Source: Mycobacterium sp. Root265 (GTDB lineage Bacteria; Actinomycetota; Actinomycetes; Mycobacteriales; Mycobacteriaceae). Taken from it: 64,000 nucleotides of DNA. Below are positions 1 to 7,867 of this stretch, piece by piece. The stretch covers positions 406,847 to 470,846 of the forward strand of contig NZ_LMJA01000012.1 in the NCBI RefSeq assembly GCF_001428895.1, read 5' to 3'. Under the pieces are notes generated by a model. That model saw only the letters and a program-made list of their open reading frames with translations, was not told the origin of the DNA and made no database searches. How positions within the stretch are numbered: position 1 is the stretch's first letter; each line of letters begins with the position of its first letter. The translations under genes were made by a program, and so were the position numbers.

Positions 1-70
1 GTCATAGATTACATTGATAAAAATGCATCTGCTGTGATGCGTTTGTCACACACCGGCGCTCGGATCAGCC

Positions 71-676
71 CTAGGAGGCCGTGCCGCCACGGACGATGGC
101 CGACACGAAATCGGCAAGATCCGAATCCAACTCGACCTTCAGTGATTTCGTCATCTTCGACATCGTGTCGTAACTGCCCACCGTAAAGATCAGATCGAGT
201 ATCTGCTGCGTAGTGAACTGCGCAGCGAGCCGCTCCCACGATTTAGCGGAGATCTCGCCGTCGAGCAGCAGTTCGTCGACTGTCTTCAACACAACAGAAT
301 CCAGCTCCTCCCAGATCGGCGCCTCGGGCCCGAAAGAGACGCAACCTATCTCGGCGTCCGACAGACCGGCGTCCTGCGCCAGACTGAGATGCTGGGACCA
401 TTCATAACTGGACTCCCGCACAGCACCGACGCGCAGGATGACCATCTCGCGCTGCCGCTCGGACAGCGTCGTGTTCATCAACAGATGCCCATTGAACGTG
501 CAGTAGGCCTTCGCGAGGTCTGGGTGATGGGCCAGCACGCCGAGGATGTTCGCCCCGGTGGGCCTACCGGTGGCGTCGGGTCGTCGATATCGGGCGTCGG
601 AAGGCGCCAATCCCGCAAAAGCACGTCGTGCTTCAGACGAAAAGTCTGCCAGCGGAATCGGTGTCACACGTGCCAT
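71..676 (-). CDS. Carboxymuconolactone decarboxylase / AhpD-like family protein
   Basis: A 201-residue protein of the AhpD-like fold. The central helix pair reads ERQREMVILRVG, then YEWSQH, then AGLSDAEI, which is the family signature. The usual CxxC pair of peroxidase-type members is absent and a Glu-Trp..His arrangement stands in its place, as in many mycobacterial members of unknown substrate. I start it at the ATG at 676 because AAAGGA lies at good spacing upstream; an in-frame ATG at 778 has none and would run through a nitroreductase remnant. It is the last gene of the leftward operon that begins at 2939 (SnoaL-like, aldehyde dehydrogenase, remnant, this gene). The family assignment is firm; the reaction is unknown. 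Confidence 0.85.
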   Translation of the reverse strand: MARVTPIPLADFSSEARRAFAGLAPSDARYRRPDATGRPTGANILGVLAHHPDLAKAYCTFNGHLLMNTTLSERQREMVILRVGAVRESSYEWSQHLSLAQDAGLSDAEIGCVSFGPEAPIWEELDSVVLKTVDELLLDGEISAKSWERLAAQFTTQQILDLIFTVGSYDTMSKMTKSLKVELDSDLADFVSAIVRGGTAS

Positions 677-857
677 CGTGTTGCGTCCTTTCTTGTCTTT
701 CGGCACACCCAGAACAGCTGCCGGTAGATCGACGTTCATTGTCTGCAGCCCAGCGATAGCGGTGGAGCGTCTGATCATCGACGGGCTCGACGCTGAACCG
801 TCGAATCGATGGAGCCGTCGAGATCACGTCCCAGAAGCCGACACCGTCGTGGGTCAT
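677..857 (-). pseudogene. Nitroreductase-family remnant
   Basis: From an ATG at 857, four bases after the aldehyde dehydrogenase stop, about 28 residues resemble a nitroreductase N-terminus (FWDVISTAPSIRRF, then VDDQTLHR). The match then ends in low-complexity sequence. A different frame just upstream of the next gene reads PAAVLGVPKDKKG, which looks like the C-terminal segment of the same family. I infer a nitroreductase gene that lost its middle through deletion. Nothing else in the roughly 180-base gap looks coding. Confidence 0.4.
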
Positions 858-861
858 GGCA

Positions 862-2343
862 TCAGTCCGGCAGACCGATGGTCTTGATAGCCAGGTACTC
901 CTGGAAGCCGTGGGTGCCGTTGCGGTAGCCGAGCCCACTCTGCCTGGTGCCCCCGAACGGACTCGTGATGCCGAAGTGGCTCTTGCCGTTGATGGTGACG
1001 TTGCCGGTGCGCATCCGCGCGGCGATGTTGAGCGCACGGTCGACATCACCGGAGGACACCTCACCCGAGAGACCGTAGATGGTGTTGTTCGCGATGGCGA
1101 CCGCTTCGTCGTCGCTGTCGTAGGGGGTCACCGTCAGGACCGGCCCGAAGATCTCGTCCTGCGCGATCCGGCTATCGGGGTCGACATCGGCCAGCAGCCT
1201 GGGCTCGGTGTAGTAACCGGTCGGAAGATGCGCGGGCACACCGCCTCCGGTGAGCAGCCGGGCGCCCGCGTCGATCCCGCTCTGGATGAGTCCGAGTACC
1301 TTCTCGCGCTGGGCCGCGTTGATCTGCGGACCTTGCATGATGCCCGGCGTCCAGGGGTCCCCCACCGGGAAGCCTGCCATTGATGCCTCCAAGATCTCCA
1401 GTCCTTCGTCATATCGACTGCGAGGCAACAGGATACGACTGGGCAAGATACAACTCTGACCCGACATGACGCACGCCATCATGGCCGCCAGCGGCAATGC
1501 GGAAGTGAACTCGGCGTCATCGAGCACGATATGGGCGGACTTGCCGCCGAGCTCGAGCAACGTCTTCTTGACGGTCGGCGCCGCGGCCGCCAAGATCGCC
1601 CGACCAGTGGCTGTCGATCCGGTGAACGTGATCATGTCGACCCGCGGGTCCGCAGACAGAGCGGCGCCGACCTCGTTGGCATTGGAAGTCACCACGTTGA
1701 ACACTCCCGCAGGGATGTCGGTCTCCTCGGCCACGATGCGACCCAATTCGCTGCCCGACCAGGGGGTGAGCTGAGCGGGCTTGAGCACCACGGTGTTGCC
1801 CGCCATCAGCGGCGGGATCGTCTCGGCGATGTTGAGGTAGAACGGCACGTTCCACGGGGTGATCGCACCGACCACACCCACCGGCTCGAAATGCAGCTTC
1901 CGCCGCGCAGGGCCGAGATGCGTGTCGTGCATCCCGGTGTCGACCCAGTAGTCGAAGGACCGACCGTGCTCCGCCCAGTGTCTGACCTCGGCGATGGGTT
2001 CCTCGATCTGCGCGGCCGTGACACTGATCGGGCAGCCGACCTCGGTCACCAGCACCCTGCGCAGCCGTTCCTTGTCACGCTCCAGCGCGTCGGCGAGCTG
2101 GATCAGGCAGTGATGGCGGAATTCGGCGTCGCGGCTCCAATCGGTCTTCTCGAAAGCACGAGCCGCAGCCCCGACCGCGCGTTGCATGTCGTCGGTGGAT
2201 CCATCGGCGGCCCAGCCGACGACCTCTCCACTGGCCGGGTGTTCGACATCGAAGACAGCACCGCCGGCTGCACATTGCAGCTCACCATTGATCAGCATCC
2301 GCTCCTCGCCCGCGAGCACACCCACCTCGGTGGTGTCGGTCAT
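862..2343 (-). CDS. NAD(P)-dependent aldehyde dehydrogenase
   Basis: A 493-residue aldehyde dehydrogenase of normal length that oxidises an aldehyde to the acid with NAD(P). The catalytic features are complete: Asn165 in PWNVPF, Glu264 in LELGGK and the nucleophile Cys298 in SGQSC. The ATG at 2343 is chosen because GGAG lies just upstream and because the longer in-frame opening is non-homologous and would overlap the SnoaL-like gene. It sits between the SnoaL-like gene and the AhpD-like gene in a leftward operon behind the operator at 3016-3031. In context it probably takes an aldehyde made from an alcohol by one of the neighbouring dehydrogenases or P450s. The substrate is not predictable. 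Confidence 0.93.
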   Translation of the reverse strand: MTDTTEVGVLAGEERMLINGELQCAAGGAVFDVEHPASGEVVGWAADGSTDDMQRAVGAAARAFEKTDWSRDAEFRHHCLIQLADALERDKERLRRVLVTEVGCPISVTAAQIEEPIAEVRHWAEHGRSFDYWVDTGMHDTHLGPARRKLHFEPVGVVGAITPWNVPFYLNIAETIPPLMAGNTVVLKPAQLTPWSGSELGRIVAEETDIPAGVFNVVTSNANEVGAALSADPRVDMITFTGSTATGRAILAAAAPTVKKTLLELGGKSAHIVLDDAEFTSALPLAAMMACVMSGQSCILPSRILLPRSRYDEGLEILEASMAGFPVGDPWTPGIMQGPQINAAQREKVLGLIQSGIDAGARLLTGGGVPAHLPTGYYTEPRLLADVDPDSRIAQDEIFGPVLTVTPYDSDDEAVAIANNTIYGLSGEVSSGDVDRALNIAARMRTGNVTINGKSHFGITSPFGGTRQSGLGYRNGTHGFQEYLAIKTIGLPD

Positions 2344-2375
2344 AGGGGTCGTCTCCTTCGAGTCGGACGGAACAA

Positions 2376-2939
2376 TTACCAGCGGGCCGGGACGGGGGTG
2401 TCCAAGGAAAGTGGTCGCTCGTAGGAAAGATCGCTGCGATCTCGGGTCCCCACCGAATAGCCCTTCTCGGTGAAGAACGGCGACTGCAGGACGCGCGCAT
2501 CGGCGATGAACATCCCCTCGACGGTCGATCGCCGCAGCGCGATACGCCACTGACCATTGCGCCGCTCCAGGCGGTCGATGTAGCGACCATTGATGAACTG
2601 GGCGGACTTCGTATCCGTACCGATCAGCACCACGATCACATAACTCTCGGCGTGCGCGGTGTCGCCATCGACGTCGCATGAGTGCGTGGTGATGTGGTGC
2701 ATGTGAACCCGCGATGTTTCGGCGTGGGTGACGTTGGCCCATGCCCCGTACTCGGGTCCGGGATTTATCGCAAGCCCGTGTTCGTCGATTCCATCGGGGT
2801 GGTAGGTGGAGGAGATGAGGTCGACGTCATGGCGGTCGTGACCGCGCGCGTGCCGAGCGATGCAGTCAAGGATCTCAGCGCGGTCCATGAGATGACGGAC
2901 GTCTCGCTGGAGTGCCTCCAGCCTGGAATCGGTGCTCAT
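2376..2939 (-). CDS. SnoaL-like / nuclear transport factor 2 family protein
   Basis: A 187-residue protein with the SnoaL-like cone fold: an N-terminal helix (RAEILDCIARHARGHDRHD), the short YHPDGI segment, then beta strands ending in NGQWRIALRRSTVEG. Such proteins serve as small hydratases, isomerases or dioxygenase beta subunits. The ATG at 2939 follows GGAG at good spacing. It is the first gene of the leftward operon, divergent from the TetR gene at 3079, with the 16-bp operator between them. It could be a catalytic hydratase or a binding protein for the pathway intermediate; the sequence does not decide. Confidence 0.8.
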   Translation of the reverse strand: MSTDSRLEALQRDVRHLMDRAEILDCIARHARGHDRHDVDLISSTYHPDGIDEHGLAINPGPEYGAWANVTHAETSRVHMHHITTHSCDVDGDTAHAESYVIVVLIGTDTKSAQFINGRYIDRLERRNGQWRIALRRSTVEGMFIADARVLQSPFFTEKGYSVGTRDRSDLSYERPLSLDTPVPARW

Positions 2940-3015
2940 TGTTCTCCTACTTCTCGCGGGCCGAAAGGCGATGACATGTCCGACGAACTGCGACAGATGC
3001 AACACCCGAGTGACA

Positions 3016-3031
3016 CTGTACGACTGTACAG
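3016..3031. promoter_or_regulatory. Operator site 1 of the CTGTAC-N4-GTACAG regulon
   Basis: Reads CTGTAC, GACT, GTACAG: perfect 6-bp inverted arms around a 4-base spacer. It lies between the divergent SnoaL-like gene (start 2939) and TetR gene (start 3079), so it could control both and allow TetR autoregulation. Seven more copies with the same spacing occur up to 19.4 kb. Confidence 0.75.
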
Positions 3032-3078
3032 CAGTCTCGAGGTGTCACAATACGAACAATCGACGGAACGAGGAGACC

Positions 3079-3723
3079 ATGGCAACGTCGCGGCGAGTGG
3101 GCGCCGAAACGTCCAAGACAAGGGACACGCTGCTCGACTGGGTCGAGAAAATGATGTTGGACGAGGGATATGCGAGCGTCACCTACCGTGCCCTCGCCAC
3201 CAAGGCCGAGATCAGCCCCAGCCTGGTGCAGTACTACTTTCCCAGCCTCGATGACATCTTCCTCGCCGCGATCCGCCGGTACTCCGAACGGAACCTCACC
3301 TTTCTGGTCGACGCGTTGACCAAACGCGCAGACGACCCCCTTCGCGCCGTCTGGGAGTACAGCTGGGACGAGGCGACGGGCGCGCTGATCACCGAATTCA
3401 TGGCACTGGGCAATCACCGCAAGTCGATCCGCAGTGAAATCGCCGCCGTTACCGAAAGCGTGCGTGAGGCACAGCTCGCCGCGCTGGTGGCCAAATACGG
3501 CAAGGATGCCCGCCCCGTCGGCGACCTATCGCTTCCGGCCCTGCAACTACTGATGTCGGGCCTGCCCAAACTGCTCAACTTGGAGGAGAACATCGGCGTG
3601 AAGTCTGCGCACTCCGAGGTCACCACCGCCTTCGAGCGGTTCATCGACGCGGTCGAACCCCCGAAGACCGCAACCCGCAAGCGCAAGACCGCGCCGCGGC
3701 GCCGAACACCGACAGCCGGCTGA
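3079..3723 (+). CDS. TetR family regulator, candidate master regulator of the catabolic island
   Basis: A 214-residue TetR protein. The helix-turn-helix is near the N-terminus (YRALATKAEISPSLVQYYFPS, split by the turn), followed by a ligand-binding domain and a basic C-terminal tail rich in Lys and Arg (ATRKRKTAPRRR) that is not part of the usual fold. AGGAG precedes the ATG at 3079. It is the only regulator gene inside the 1-19 kb island, and one copy of the island-wide operator lies in its own promoter region. From this I infer that it binds CTGTAC-N4-GTACAG and represses the island until a pathway metabolite binds. The family call is certain; the regulon assignment is inference. Confidence 0.9.
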   Translation: MATSRRVGAETSKTRDTLLDWVEKMMLDEGYASVTYRALATKAEISPSLVQYYFPSLDDIFLAAIRRYSERNLTFLVDALTKRADDPLRAVWEYSWDEATGALITEFMALGNHRKSIRSEIAAVTESVREAQLAALVAKYGKDARPVGDLSLPALQLLMSGLPKLLNLEENIGVKSAHSEVTTAFERFIDAVEPPKTATRKRKTAPRRRTPTAG

Positions 3724-3786
3724 CTCGTTCGCGCGATCCGACGGCCATATTGCTGTAGCGACAACGTGTTTGGCGGCTTGGCTGCG

Positions 3787-4942
3787 TCAATTCCGCGGCA
3801 GACCCAGAACCCGCTGCGCGATGATGTTGCGCTGAATCTCCGATGTGCCGCCGGCTATGGTGGCGCCGAAACTGCGTAGGTACCGCGAGAACCAGCTGCT
3901 GGTGTAGCAATCCAGATGAAACGGAGCGAACGCACCGGTCTGTTCCGGGTCGCACAATCCAGCCTGCCCGGACGACATGAGCGCGGCATCTGCAGCGGCC
4001 TGAATAGACTCCGAACCAAGGAGTTTGAGCACCGACATCGACGCAGGGTTGCCGACCCCTCGGTTCGCACGGCTCAATTCAGCCGAGCCCAGCAGTCGCA
4101 GGGCCCAATTGTCCATGACCAGCGTGGCGTAGGCGTCCCGATCCAGCGGGGTCGTCGGCTTCCAGTCCTCGATGAACTCCTCCAACCGTTCGGCGTAGCT
4201 GAGCCACAGCAGTGTTCGTTCATGGCCGAGCGATCCGTTCGCCACTTTCCAGCCCTGGTTGAGCTGCCCGACAAGATTCTCTGCAGGCACCCGGACATCG
4301 CTGAAGAACACCTCGTTGAAATCGACATCGTCGAGGCCGCAGGCAGACGCGAACGGACGCCTGGTCACGCCGTCGAGGTCAGTCGGGATCACCAGCACAC
4401 TGATCCCGGCATGCTTGGCAGCGTCGGGGGCGGTGCGCACCAGGGTGAACAGAACAGCGGCGTCATGCGCGCCCGAGGTCCAGACTTTCTGACCGTTGAC
4501 CACGAAGTGATCACCGTCGAGTTCGGCGCGGGTTCGCAGCGAGGCCAGATCCGAGCCTGCACCGGGTTCACTCATCCCCAGGGCTGCAGTGATCTCTGCC
4601 CGCAGAATCGGAATAGCCCACCGGCGCTGCTGTTCTGGCGTCCCGAATTGGATCAGTGAGGCCGCGATGATGCCGACACCTTGAGGGTTATACGTCTGAT
4701 TCGAAATAGACGTACTGCTGGACCACGCTCGCGTTGCGGCCGCCGAACTCCGGTGGGTATGCGGGCTGGAGCCAGCCGTGATCGAAGAGTGTCCGCTGCC
4801 AGCGCCGCGCCCAATCCGGTATGTGTGCACTGGAAGTCGACCGTTCTGAGGCGGCTTCAGCTTCGGCCGGTTGATGTGCACTGAGGAAGTCGGTGAACTC
4901 TCGACGAAAATGCTCGACATCAGGAGCGAAGTTCAGTTTCAT
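3787..4942 (-). pseudogene. Acyl-CoA dehydrogenase (FadE-like), broken by a small deletion/frameshift
   Basis: The N-terminal 80 residues (ATG at 4942, ending in QQYVYFE) and the remaining roughly 310 residues (from QTYNPQGVG to LGLPRN at 3787) are both clear acyl-CoA dehydrogenase sequence but lie in different frames. The later part carries the flavin and substrate signatures MSEPGAGSDLA and WTSGA, and the C-terminal GGTSEIQRNIIAQR. At about 4693-4700 the first frame meets TAA right after YFESDV. Relatives usually have about eight more residues between YFE and QTYN, so a deletion of roughly 20-26 bases fits. The stop of the upstream short-chain dehydrogenase lies 7 bases before its ATG, placing it last in the leftward operon from 9108. 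If the break is real, this beta-oxidation step must be supplied elsewhere. Confidence 0.85.
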
Positions 4943-4949
4943 CTGCGGC

Positions 4950-5810
4950 TCACCGCATCACGTGCGGATATTGGACATATGGGTGGACGTCGAACATGTC
5001 GCGGTACGAGGGTGGCTGACGATCGTCTTCGTCCACGATGCCGTATTTGACAGCCAGTTCGGCACCGATCAGCGTCCGCCCACTGAGTGCCATCAGCTCG
5101 GGATCCTGGTAGAGCGCCCACATGACGTGTCCGGTCAACTCCGGGGTCTCGGCGGTATCCAGGATGTGTCCGAACTTCTCCGGTTTGCTCGCGATGATGG
5201 CGCGCACCCGGTCAGTGAGCAGGGAACCCATCCAGATCGACACCGCGGCAACACCGAATTCACGGAGGTCGTAGGCCATGTCGGCGGCCATCTTGTCGGT
5301 GCCGGCCTTCGGCACTCCGTACGCCGGGCCGAAGGCGTAGTGCGTGCCGCCCGAGGATGAGGTGAACGCCACCAAGCCTTTGGGCTGGTCGAGCATCAGC
5401 GGTGCGGCATAGACCGTCGCAACGTAGCTGCTGCGCAAGCCAACGCCGAGGGTGTCGATCACGTTCAACGGTTCCTGCCAGAACTTGGTGCGTCCCATCA
5501 TCTCGTCGCGGATGATCGCGGCGTTGTTGACCAGGATGTCAAGTTTTCCGTGTTCCTCGCCGATTTGGTCGAACAGGGCTTTCACCTGTTCATCGTCGGC
5601 GTGATCGACCCGCACGGCGATTCCCTTCCCACCCGCTTCGGTCACCCGCGCCGCCGTCTCATCGATGGTGCCCGACGACGTCGCGCCATCGCCGGTGGTC
5701 CGGCCCGTGACATAGACAGTGCAGCCGTGGCTGCCGAGGGCAGTCGCGATACCCGCCCCCGCTCCGCGGCTTGCACCGGTGACTACGGCTACTACGGTGT
5801 CGTCAGACAT
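4950..5810 (-). CDS. Short-chain dehydrogenase/reductase (DHRS1-like)
   Basis: A 286-residue SDR. The nucleotide-binding motif is TGASRGAGAGIA near residue 11, followed by NNAA and the catalytic Ser in FTSSSGG with Tyr and Lys in YGVPKAG. The C-terminal region is longer than in classical 250-residue SDRs, as in the DHRS1-like subgroup. The ATG at 5810 follows GGGAG; the ATG 33 bases upstream has no ribosome site. It lies between the sulfotransferase and the broken acyl-CoA dehydrogenase in the leftward operon from 9108. It is probably an alcohol or ketone oxidoreductase of the island. Confidence 0.88.
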   Translation of the reverse strand: MSDDTVVAVVTGASRGAGAGIATALGSHGCTVYVTGRTTGDGATSSGTIDETAARVTEAGGKGIAVRVDHADDEQVKALFDQIGEEHGKLDILVNNAAIIRDEMMGRTKFWQEPLNVIDTLGVGLRSSYVATVYAAPLMLDQPKGLVAFTSSSGGTHYAFGPAYGVPKAGTDKMAADMAYDLREFGVAAVSIWMGSLLTDRVRAIIASKPEKFGHILDTAETPELTGHVMWALYQDPELMALSGRTLIGAELAVKYGIVDEDDRQPPSYRDMFDVHPYVQYPHVMR

Positions 5811-5900
5811 GTTGTCTCCCGGTGGTACGTCGTTGACATTCATGTACCCATACGTCTGAACAGCCCGTGCGCGAATGTGGCGCTCCCGCAGGGCCAGACG

Positions 5901-7088
5901 CTATGCGTTGCTGGATTCAAGCTCGATGTCGAACTCCGAAAGGTATTCGGCAAACACCGGCTTGAGTTCAGCCACAGAAAGCCCGTACTGGTCGAGCGAG
6001 TAGTTGTTCAGACCGAATCTGGTCTGCGGGTGATTCGACAGCCACGACCGCATGCGATTCTCGGTATCCACGGCGAAATCGTCTCCGGCCCAATCGTAGA
6101 TGCGCCGCATGACACCCATCGGGTCGCGCATCATCTCCGAGTAGTACATGTGGAAGAACCGGTCGTCACCGATCCGATCACGGGTTCGGAGCGGGCGCTC
6201 GACGTGTTCCTTCATCTGCGCCTTGACGTTGCGGCCGAGGGCTTCACGGTCGATCACATCGGCGTGCTGCACCGTGCTCTTCGGCAGCATGTGCAGATTT
6301 GCAAGCGATCCCGCGGCCTTGTATGGATCACGGTGGGCCCAGATGAGGCGCGCGTCCGGAAACACGTTCAACAGGGTGTCGAGGTACACCGAGTGCGAGG
6401 GCATCTTCAGGCTCCAGGTGCCGGGTACCGTCGACTGCAGAACCTGCAGGTATCGGCGTTGATACCGGTACGTGCTCGTCAGGTCTGCCTCTTCGAACAG
6501 CCATTTCGAGTAGCTCGACGAGGGCATGTACGCGTCCCATGCCAAACCTTTGAAGTCCTGGGTGTGGATGAACATGTCCTCCGTGGGACCGTCGGCATCC
6601 TCCCAGTGCGGGAGCGGCATTTTCGCTTCCTGCACGAACTTCAGAATCGAGGCCTGCTCCTCAAGCATCGCCAGGCATCGCGGATCGGTCCGGTGCGTCT
6701 CAGGTGTCGCCGGCGGGACGGGATTCATGCATTCCCAGTGCAGCAGCGACCGCCGCTCTGCGTCCTGATCGAGCAGGCAGCTGATAACTGTCGTACCGGT
6801 GCGCGGCATCCCGATGATGATGAGCGGCTTCTCGACGGGCGCGTCGAGTACCGACTCGTGTGACTTCACGTAGTCGTGCACTTGCAGGCGGCGGCCAAGC
6901 GCGTCTGCGAACAACCCCATCATGTGCTCTCGGCCGGCGACCGTGAACGCCGGGGACCCGTTGACCTCATCGAGGAGCAGGGCCAGACCCTCACGCCAGC
7001 TGTCGGAGTCAAGGTCGGTCAGACCAGTACGTTGCGCGGCGACCTTCAGCAGGTCGTCGGGAGTCGCGACATCGTCGAACTCACTCAT
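5901..7088 (-). CDS. PAPS-dependent sulfotransferase family protein
   Basis: A 395-residue protein of the bacterial sulfotransferase family. The 5'-phosphosulfate-binding loop GMPRTGTT is at about residue 93, and the 3'-phosphate-binding region WAHRDPYKAAGS follows at about 230. AGGAAAGG precedes the ATG at 7088. Such enzymes transfer sulfate from PAPS to an alcohol, though several mycobacterial members of this broad family have no known acceptor. It shares an operon with an alkylsulfatase-like hydrolase at 7864-9108, so sulfate-ester chemistry on the pathway substrate is plausible. The gene is intact and of normal length. Confidence 0.85.
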   Translation of the reverse strand: MSEFDDVATPDDLLKVAAQRTGLTDLDSDSWREGLALLLDEVNGSPAFTVAGREHMMGLFADALGRRLQVHDYVKSHESVLDAPVEKPLIIIGMPRTGTTVISCLLDQDAERRSLLHWECMNPVPPATPETHRTDPRCLAMLEEQASILKFVQEAKMPLPHWEDADGPTEDMFIHTQDFKGLAWDAYMPSSSYSKWLFEEADLTSTYRYQRRYLQVLQSTVPGTWSLKMPSHSVYLDTLLNVFPDARLIWAHRDPYKAAGSLANLHMLPKSTVQHADVIDREALGRNVKAQMKEHVERPLRTRDRIGDDRFFHMYYSEMMRDPMGVMRRIYDWAGDDFAVDTENRMRSWLSNHPQTRFGLNNYSLDQYGLSVAELKPVFAEYLSEFDIELESSNA

Positions 7089-7120
7089 GTGTATTGCCTT
7101 TCCTCACGTTTCGGGTGATG

Positions 7121-7867
7121 TCAGACGGTCAGATATCCGCCGTCGACGGCAAGGGTGGTGCCAGTGATGTACCGAGCTGCGTCGGCACTGAGGAAGAGCA
7201 CTGCCCCGGATACTTCGTCGGGCATGCCCATTCGGGCCATGGGCGTGTGGCGCATCTCGGGTTCGAGCAGTTCGGGGATATCGAGCACGGGGTGAGTGGT
7301 CCTGGTATCGATCAGGCCGGGCGCCACCGCGTTGACGCGGATTCCGTCGCCGACCCAACGACGGGCAAGGTTCTTGGTGAGCGCAACCAGGCCGGCCTTG
7401 GCCGAGCTGTAGGCGGGTACTGCGATGGCCGAGACGAACGCCGACATCGACACGATGGTGACGACGCTGGCCCCACCGGACGCCTTGCTCGCCTTGAGGT
7501 TTTCGTGACATGCCATGGTCAGGCGCATCGGTGCGAACATGTTCACTTCGATCGAACCGGCGTAACCCTCCGGGTCCCACTCGTCCTTGCCGCCGGCATA
7601 TGGCGCGCCGGCGTTGTTGATCAGCACGTCGAGGCCATCGAGGGATGCGGCAAGCGCATCGACGGACCCCAGGTCCGACAGCTGGCACTGCCGATAGTCG
7701 AAGGCGCTGAGGTCGTCGTCGTAGGCACCGGCATCAGCGCGAGTGCCGGTGATCACCACGGCGGCCCCTGCCCGAGCGAAGTCCGTGGCGATGGCATTGC
7801 CGATCCCGCTGGTTCCGCCTGTGACCAGCACCCGCGAGCCGGAGAAATCGAAGTCAACGGTATTCAC
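7121..7867 (-). CDS. Classical short-chain dehydrogenase/reductase
   Basis: A 248-residue classical SDR with TGGTSGIG near residue 16, NNAG at about 87, the catalytic Ser in IVSMSAF and Tyr/Lys in YSSAKAG, and the C-terminal GGYLTV. Its ATG overlaps the stop of the metallo-hydrolase gene by four bases (ATGA), so the two are translationally coupled. It probably oxidises or reduces a hydroxyl group in the same pathway as the hydrolase and sulfotransferase. The specific substrate cannot be deduced. Confidence 0.92.
   Translation of the reverse strand: MNTVDFDFSGSRVLVTGGTSGIGNAIATDFARAGAAVVITGTRADAGAYDDDLSAFDYRQCQLSDLGSVDALAASLDGLDVLINNAGAPYAGGKDEWDPEGYAGSIEVNMFAPMRLTMACHENLKASKASGGASVVTIVSMSAFVSAIAVPAYSSAKAGLVALTKNLARRWVGDGIRVNAVAPGLIDTRTTHPVLDIPELLEPEMRHTPMARMGMPDEVSGAVLFLSADAARYITGTTLAVDGGYLTV

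Noticed and set aside
633-1064. Leftward frame overlapping the aldehyde dehydrogenase end
   Set aside because: Only the segment from 857 resembles a protein family; the portion inside the dehydrogenase gene is a shadow.
5840-5862. TGTACCCATACGTC upstream of an SDR as a ninth regulon operator
   Set aside because: Only the left half fits; the right arm does not match GTAYAG and it lies inside an operon.
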